Source: Desulfobacca acetoxidans
GTDB taxonomy: Bacteria; Desulfobacterota; Desulfobaccia; Desulfobaccales; 0-14-0-80-60-11
Direction of reading: 5' to 3'
Assembly: GCA_022736495.1 (NCBI GenBank)
Contig: DZCR01000110.1
Coordinates: 1-10,871 of the forward strand
DNA length: 10,871 nucleotides
Below the pieces are notes generated by a model. It saw nothing but the letters and a program-made list of their open reading frames with translations, was not told where the DNA came from and did no database searches. This document shows positions 6,571 through 10,871 of the stretch, in pieces; the stretch's first letter is position 1, and every line of letters begins with the position of its first letter. A program made the translations under genes and the position numbers.

Positions 6571-9500
6571 TTGCCTTCCATCGAGGAACAGATTGCCCAG
6601 CTTCGTTCAGCCATCAGCGCCCAAGAGACGCTCCGGCCTACCCTTGGTGATGCCGTAATTGAGGTCACCCTCAAGGTTCTGCGCACGCAGCTTGACGCCC
6701 TGCTCGCCGAGCAGAAGGACGACGCCCATCCGAAACCAGGCCCGTCACCAGAGGCCCTGCTCGCACAGCTCCAGAGCTATGTCCCGCAACAATTGGCCGA
6801 CAAGACGCGCGCGGCAGGGCAAATCGAGGGCGAACGCCGACAGGTCACCGTTGTTTTTGCGGACATTTCCGGCTTCACCGCGCTCTCCGAACGGCTCGAC
6901 CCCGAGGACGTTGCCGGCCTGGTCAACGACTGCCTCAAGGAACTCGCCCAGGCAGTTTACCAATATGAAGGCATGGTGGACAAGTTCATCGGGGACTGCA
7001 TCATGGCCGTCTTCGGAGCTCCCATCGCCCTGGAAGATGATGCGGAAAACGCGCTGCGCGCCACGCTTGCCATGCGAGAAAATCTCCAGAAATTCAACCG
7101 GCGCTGGATCGACAAACTGGGGCAACCCCTGGACCTGCACATCGGGGTCAACACGGGAATGGTGATTGCCGGTAACATCGGCCACGACCTTAGGATGAGC
7201 TACACCGTGATGGGCGATACCGTTAATGTGGCGTCACGGCTGGAAAACGCCGCCAAAGCGGGCCAGGTTTTCGTGAGCCGCAACACCTACCGTCTGACCC
7301 GCGGCGCCTTTGCCTTCCAGGAAATGGACCCCATCAAGGTCAAAGGCAAACAAGAGCCGTTGACCGTCTATGAGCTCCTTCATGCGAAACTGCATCCGGA
7401 CAAGTCCCGGGGGGTCGAAGGATTGTTCTCCCCTCTCGTCGGCCGGGAAGCGGAGCGCCAAGCGCTGATTGAATACCTTGAAAACCTCCAAACCGGCAGG
7501 GGACAGATTGCCGCGATTTTTGGCGAGGCCGGGATTGGCAAGAGCCGCCTGCTCGCCGAAATCCGCCGGGGTGAAGGGAAAGACCTGACCTGGCTTGAAG
7601 GCCGTTCCTTTGCCTTCAGCAGGTCCCTCGGTTACGGGGCGTTTTTGGACCTCTTGCGCCGTTATGCCGGTATTGCCGACGAGGACTCGGAAGCAGAAGC
7701 CGCCACCAGTCTGAAAGCGCGGCTGAACAGCATTTTGCCGGGCGATCAGGAGATTTATGCCGTACTGGCGCAACTGCTTTCCATGCGCCTCGACAGCCAG
7801 GAGACGACTGGCGTCGGCGCCGTCACCGGTGAAGCCTTTCGCAATCGTTTATTTGCCGTATTGGAGCGGCTGCTGCTGGCGCTGGCGCAACAAAAGCCCG
7901 TGGTCGTGGTGTTGGAGGACGTGCATTGGGCCGATCACAGTTCACTGGAACTGCTGGACCATCTCTTCCGACTGATTAAGCAAGCCCCCATTGCCTTCGT
8001 ATTGCTCAGCCGTCCGAAACAGGAATCATCGGAAAACTGGGAAAAAATTGGTCCCACCCTGGAGGGTTATCGACCGTATCTTCTGGAAATCCCACTCAAG
8101 CCATTATCCGGCGAGGCGAGCGGCGATCTGGTGCGCAGACTTCTGGATGGCAGCATGCTTCCCCAAAAACTATCGGAAGTCATTTTGAACAAGTCGGAGG
8201 GCAATCCTTTCTTTGTCGAGGAGGTCCTCAGGTCGCTGATTGAGCTCGGTGTTCTGGTGCGTGAAAGTGGAGCCTGGGAAGTCACTAGTCTGGTGGAGAA
8301 CATCCAGGTGCCTGATACCCTCCAGGGAGTGCTTCTTTCCCGTCTGGATCGCCTTCCCGAGGAAACCAAACGGGTGATCCAAAAGGCGTCGGTCGTCGGC
8401 CGCGTATTTCTTTTCCGGGTGCTCGAACACATGGCGCACGAGGAAACCGATTTGGAATCACAAATGGCTTTGCTCGAAGATGCCGCCCTGGTCCGGGAGC
8501 GAGCGCGTATCCCTGAAATTGAATATATCTTTCACCACGCCCTGGCGCAGGAGGTCGCCTATCAAACGCTGCTGGCGCCGGCGCGCAAGCTTCTTCATCA
8601 AAAAGTCGGCAAAGCGATGGAATCCCTTTTCGCCGAGCGGCTTGACCAGTACCGGGCTCTCCTGGCCTATCACTTTTTCAAGGGGGAAGATTGGGAAAGG
8701 GCATTCGAGTATTCTGTGGGTGAAGCGGACGCCGCGGTACAGATCTACGCCTACGCTGAGGCTCGCGAACATTATCATCGCGCCTTGGACAGCCTCAAAC
8801 ATCTGCCCGATAACGCCTCAAACCGTCAAAATCAGGTGGACATCAGGGTCCGGCTGGTGAATGTCTCTCTTCAGGCTGAATCGCCTGAAAAAAACCTGGC
8901 GATTTTGACGGAGGCCGAAAACCTGGCCTCCGCACTGGCGGATGAAGCGCGTCTCGCCCGCGTCCAGCTTTGGATAGGCAGGGTGCATTATCTGGCGGGA
9001 CGATTGCCCGAGGCAATTTCGTATTTCCAAAAGGTGCTGGCGGTGGCTCCAAAATTTGGCGATCCCGAGTTGATGGCCCTGCCGGGAGCCGTCATCGGAC
9101 GCGTTCTGGTCCTGCAAGGCCAGTTTACCAAGGCCCACCAACTATTGGACAGGACCGTACCCCTGCTCGAGGCCACCAAGAACCGCCATGAGCTGTTGTT
9201 CGCCTGCTTGTACCGCGGGGTTACCCGAGTCTTTCTTGGTGATTACGCCGCTGGATGCGCTGAACTCGACCAGGTCCTGAAAATGGCCCAGGCCAGCCGC
9301 AATCAAAACGCGGAAACCATGGCCCATACGGCCTTTGCCATGGCCCACGTCGTCGCCGGCAAATATTCTGAGGCCATGAGAGCCGCCCAGGCGGCGCTGG
9401 CGGTTTCCGAGAAGAGCGGCGACTCGATGTTTTGTTACTCCAGCAATTCGTTCATGGCCTGGGCGCTGACGGGATTGGGAGAGCATCAGCGCGCCCTTAA

Positions 9501-9987
9501 ACATTGGTCTGCGGCTCATGAAGCCGCCCGGCCTTTGGGAGGCCGCCTTCTGCTCGGTGAATGGCTGGCTGCCATCGAAAGCAACACCCTGCTTGGAGCA
9601 GGAGATATTCCTGCCGCCCTGAAAAAAGGGGAGGAAGCCCTGGGCATAGCCAAAGCCGCGGGCAGCGTCATTGCGGAGGCTTTGTCCGAAAACGCCATCG
9701 GCAATGCCCTGGCGGCCGGCCCCACCCCAGACCCTGAAAATGCCGAAGCCCATCTGGCCAAAAGCCTGTCGTTGCTGGAAAGCATTGGGGCCAAATACGA
9801 TCTGGCCCGCGTTTCCCTGGCGCTGGGTCGGGTCCGCCTCGGACGCAAAAATTGGGAGGGCGCGGCAGAAATGCTCCAGCAGACCTCCTCCCTCGCCTCC
9901 CAATGCTCGCTGCAAATGGAGGAAGCACAAGCACTGGAACTGTTGAAAGAGATCGAGATGGCCCGGGTTCTGGATTTGGCCATTTGA
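6571..9987 (+). CDS. Class III adenylyl cyclase – AAA/STAND ATPase – TPR signalling protein
   Basis: A multidomain protein of 1138 aa with no signal peptide or membrane segment. Residues 1–50 are helical, probably coiled coil. A class III nucleotide cyclase follows at about 88–272: VVFADISGFT (metal-binding D98), DKFIGDCIMAVFG (K138, second metal Asp D142) and YTVMGDTVNVASR (T212 at the substrate-specifying position, N219, R223). All catalytic positions are present; Thr in place of Asp is the class IIIb pattern, so cAMP is the likely product. An ATPase module at about 288–600 has Walker A GEAGIGKS (318–325) and Walker B VVVLEDVHWAD (E449, D450), then NPFFVEEV. Helical TPR-like repeats fill about 710–1125. 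This resembles soluble AC (ADCY10) and many bacterial cyclase–ATPase proteins, in which the C-terminal part probably senses a ligand or partner and gates the cyclase. TTG 6571 is preferred since GCGAGG (6560–6565) lies 5 nt before it; GTG 6565 is the alternative. Confidence 0.88.
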   Translation: MPSIEEQIAQLRSAISAQETLRPTLGDAVIEVTLKVLRTQLDALLAEQKDDAHPKPGPSPEALLAQLQSYVPQQLADKTRAAGQIEGERRQVTVVFADISGFTALSERLDPEDVAGLVNDCLKELAQAVYQYEGMVDKFIGDCIMAVFGAPIALEDDAENALRATLAMRENLQKFNRRWIDKLGQPLDLHIGVNTGMVIAGNIGHDLRMSYTVMGDTVNVASRLENAAKAGQVFVSRNTYRLTRGAFAFQEMDPIKVKGKQEPLTVYELLHAKLHPDKSRGVEGLFSPLVGREAERQALIEYLENLQTGRGQIAAIFGEAGIGKSRLLAEIRRGEGKDLTWLEGRSFAFSRSLGYGAFLDLLRRYAGIADEDSEAEAATSLKARLNSILPGDQEIYAVLAQLLSMRLDSQETTGVGAVTGEAFRNRLFAVLERLLLALAQQKPVVVVLEDVHWADHSSLELLDHLFRLIKQAPIAFVLLSRPKQESSENWEKIGPTLEGYRPYLLEIPLKPLSGEASGDLVRRLLDGSMLPQKLSEVILNKSEGNPFFVEEVLRSLIELGVLVRESGAWEVTSLVENIQVPDTLQGVLLSRLDRLPEETKRVIQKASVVGRVFLFRVLEHMAHEETDLESQMALLEDAALVRERARIPEIEYIFHHALAQEVAYQTLLAPARKLLHQKVGKAMESLFAERLDQYRALLAYHFFKGEDWERAFEYSVGEADAAVQIYAYAEAREHYHRALDSLKHLPDNASNRQNQVDIRVRLVNVSLQAESPEKNLAILTEAENLASALADEARLARVQLWIGRVHYLAGRLPEAISYFQKVLAVAPKFGDPELMALPGAVIGRVLVLQGQFTKAHQLLDRTVPLLEATKNRHELLFACLYRGVTRVFLGDYAAGCAELDQVLKMAQASRNQNAETMAHTAFAMAHVVAGKYSEAMRAAQAALAVSEKSGDSMFCYSSNSFMAWALTGLGEHQRALKHWSAAHEAARPLGGRLLLGEWLAAIESNTLLGAGDIPAALKKGEEALGIAKAAGSVIAEALSENAIGNALAAGPTPDPENAEAHLAKSLSLLESIGAKYDLARVSLALGRVRLGRKNWEGAAEMLQQTSSLASQCSLQMEEAQALELLKEIEMARVLDLAI

Positions 9988-10113
9988 ACGAGGTTAATTT
10001 TCTTGGAAAATTCGGGCACTTAATCATCTCGCGCCGGACCAAATGCTATCTGGCTGATAAGCCTATGAGCCCCAGCCAGCACCGCCGGGTTATGGTGTCC
10101 CAGAAGAAAAGCT

Positions 10114-10200
10114 GAGGCGGTGTGCACATACCACCTCCGGGCTCGGCGAAACCCCTAGGCACTTTTTGAACAAAAAGATCGGTTTGGGCGGGGCCGGAGG
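10114..10200. repeat. Nested and competing inverted repeats
   Basis: GAGG (10114–10117) plus GGTGT pair with ATACC plus CCTC (10134–10137) around a GCAC loop, with one C·A mismatch. Alternatively, CCTCCGG (10134–10140) pairs with CCGGAGG (10194–10200), enclosing AAACC/GGTTT (10149–10153/10181–10185) and a CTTTTT/AAAAAG hairpin (10162–10167/10172–10177). The two folds share CCTC and exclude each other. It could be terminator material, a degraded palindromic repeat or a small RNA structure. Confidence 0.35.
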
Positions 10201-10226
10201 TTCGCTCACTGCTATTTATGTGGTGT

Positions 10227-10255
10227 TTGAATTAAAATAATAAGTATTCTATATG
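10227..10255 (+). promoter_or_regulatory. Weak promoter-like pair in the convergent gap
   Basis: TTGAAT (10227–10232) and TATATG (10250–10255) are 17 bp apart in the most AT-rich part of the gap. Each matches consensus at about four positions. No + strand gene lies downstream inside the window, so it could drive only a short RNA or a transcript antisense to the methyltransferase, or be chance in AT-rich DNA. Confidence 0.18.
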
Positions 10256-10320
10256 GTTATCTTAGCAGTCCCCACACCCAACCAGATTGTGAATTTGAGG
10301 CCTTTTTTGCCAGATTTAAT

Positions 10321-10354
10321 CTGACCTCGATTAGATGGGGGTCAGCATAAATTT
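10321..10354 (+). terminator. Possible weak terminator hairpin
   Basis: CTGACCTC (10321–10328) pairs with GGGGTCAG (10338–10345), 8 bp including one T·G, with a 9-nt loop. It is followed by CATAAATTTT, which is only partly T-rich. It overlaps another small hairpin, CAGAT/ATCTG (10311–10323). It would stop + strand transcripts before they reach the methyltransferase gene. Confidence 0.25.
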
Positions 10355-10434
10355 TGGTCATTATACTTTAGCTATGGAAAGGCATGGAGCCAAAAGGCAT
10401 CTCGCCCGGTTTGACGCCGCTGCGGCCGGCTGCG

Positions 10435-10871
10435 CTACATTTCTTTTTTTAGCAGCCAGGCCACCCAAGTGTAGCTTTTTTCCGGCGGGAGTTCGATGAC
10501 CCATTCGTCCCGAGTGCGGCGCTGCTCCCTAACCCAACCCTGCCGCTGATATGCGGCCAGGAGGTCGTCTTCCTGGGTGTCCTTGAAGCCCGACAGGATG
10601 AGGCGGCCGTGGGACGCAGCCAGTCGCGTAAACTCCGCTACTTTGTCCATCTGAACCGCCCAGGGCAAGTTCCCCACCATCAGATTAAACGGGCCCCGGA
10701 GAGCTTCCGTGGACCCTCGGACTACCTTGACCCGCGCGGCCAGGCCGTTGGCCACGGCATTGTCCCGGGTGGTGGCCACTGCCTGACCGGAGAGATCAAC
10801 ACCTACCCCGCGCTCCGCCCCTGCCGCGACCCCGGCCAGGAGCAGCACTCCGGAGCCGCAGCCCACGTCCA
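10435..10871 (-). CDS. PrmA-like SAM-dependent methyltransferase, 5' part outside window
   Basis: Only the C-terminal 145 or so residues are present; the reading frame runs off the right edge. The visible start, DVGCGSGVLLLAG, is SAM-binding motif I of class I methyltransferases, so the GTG at 10866 is an internal valine and not a start. An acidic GVDLS (ribose-binding) block, DNAVANGLAARVKVVRGS, and GNLPW at the motif IV position follow. Then come GRLILSGFKDTQEDDLLAAYQRQGW and a DEWVIELP end, the order seen in ribosomal protein L11 methyltransferase (PrmA), which methylates L11 in the cytoplasm. PrmA more usually has NI-L-A where this has NLPW, so a related protein methyltransferase cannot be excluded. 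The gene converges with the cyclase gene; the stop is TAG at 10435–10437. Confidence 0.7.
   Translation of the reverse strand, partial: DVGCGSGVLLLAGVAAGAERGVGVDLSGQAVATTRDNAVANGLAARVKVVRGSTEALRGPFNLMVGNLPWAVQMDKVAEFTRLAASHGRLILSGFKDTQEDDLLAAYQRQGWVREQRRTRDEWVIELPPEKSYTWVAWLLKKEM

Larger units (their letters stand above)
9988..10434. other. Convergent intergenic region with several inverted repeats
   Basis: No coding region is supported. Just after the cyclase stop, a 7-bp AT-rich hairpin AATTTTC/GAAAATT (9996–10002/10006–10012) has a 3-nt loop. A structured cluster follows at 10114–10200. An AT-rich stretch at about 10227–10260 contains a weak promoter-like pair. Two overlapping hairpins lie at 10311–10323 and 10321–10345. 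The flanking genes converge here, so bidirectional termination is the simplest role. I see no transposase remnant, tRNA or known RNA family in it. Confidence 0.45.

Noticed and set aside
6546..6650. An ATG-initiated short frame just before the cyclase gene
   Set aside because: It is out of frame with the cyclase, ends after about 35 codons and has no ribosome binding site.
6571..9987. Antiphage cyclic-nucleotide defence system (Pycsar- or CBASS-like)
   Set aside because: A class III cyclase is present, but no cyclic-nucleotide-binding effector lies nearby; the neighbour is an exported SGNH lipoprotein, and the cyclase–ATPase–TPR layout fits general signalling proteins.
9996..10012. AATTTTC/GAAAATT hairpin as an intrinsic terminator of the cyclase gene
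   Set aside because: The stem is AT-rich and is followed by CGGGCAC rather than a T-run, so intrinsic termination is unlikely.
10011..10115. Remnant of a coding gene after the cyclase
   Set aside because: The short frames ending at 10115 are out-of-frame extensions of cyclase shadows and show no family motif.
10435..10866. GTG at 10866 as the true start of the methyltransferase
   Set aside because: The frame continues upstream with an Asp codon into the SAM-binding DVGCGSG motif, so the GTG is internal and the gene is cut by the window edge.

Overview
The window reads as a stretch of a GC-rich, Gram-negative bacterial chromosome. A sulfate-reducer-like Desulfobacterota (for example a Desulfobacca or Syntrophobacter relative) is my best guess. 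It rests on the HIT–LapA–MutS gene order, the protein style and the type of leader RNA; this is inference, not a database result. No mobile element, CRISPR array, tRNA or rRNA was seen.

Left part (1–4914): a housekeeping block, all on the + strand. It holds an L-asparaginase II-family amidohydrolase (193–1197) closed by a hairpin. A well-formed extended -10 promoter (1369–1396) follows, then a tight run of a HIT-family nucleotide hydrolase or phosphorylase (1446–1961), a two-TM LapA-domain protein (1943–2293, overlapping HIT by 19 nt) and the mismatch-repair ATPase MutS (2374–4914). The short lapA–mutS gap can fold in several mutually exclusive ways, and there is no normal ribosome binding site next to either possible mutS start.

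Middle part (4915–9987): a long, AT-richer, repeat-bearing non-coding stretch leads into a two-gene unit. The genes encode an SGNH/GDSL-hydrolase lipoprotein (5374–6522) and, 48 nt further, a large multidomain protein (6571–9987) made of a coiled N-terminus, a class III adenylyl cyclase, an AAA/STAND-type ATPase and TPR repeats. The most interesting element is the leader RNA before the lipoprotein (about 5184–5357). It has an 8-bp closing helix that ends five bases before the Shine-Dalgarno, a GAAA-capped hairpin, and a core that matches the GEMM-I (cyclic di-GMP) riboswitch as I remember it, including spacing. The third arm is unusually long. If correct, a dinucleotide second messenger controls an operon that encodes a cyclic-nucleotide synthase.

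Right part (9988–10871): a 447-nt intergenic region between convergent genes. It contains several inverted repeats and a weak promoter-like pair. Next comes the 3' part of a PrmA-like methyltransferase on the - strand, whose beginning lies beyond the window edge.
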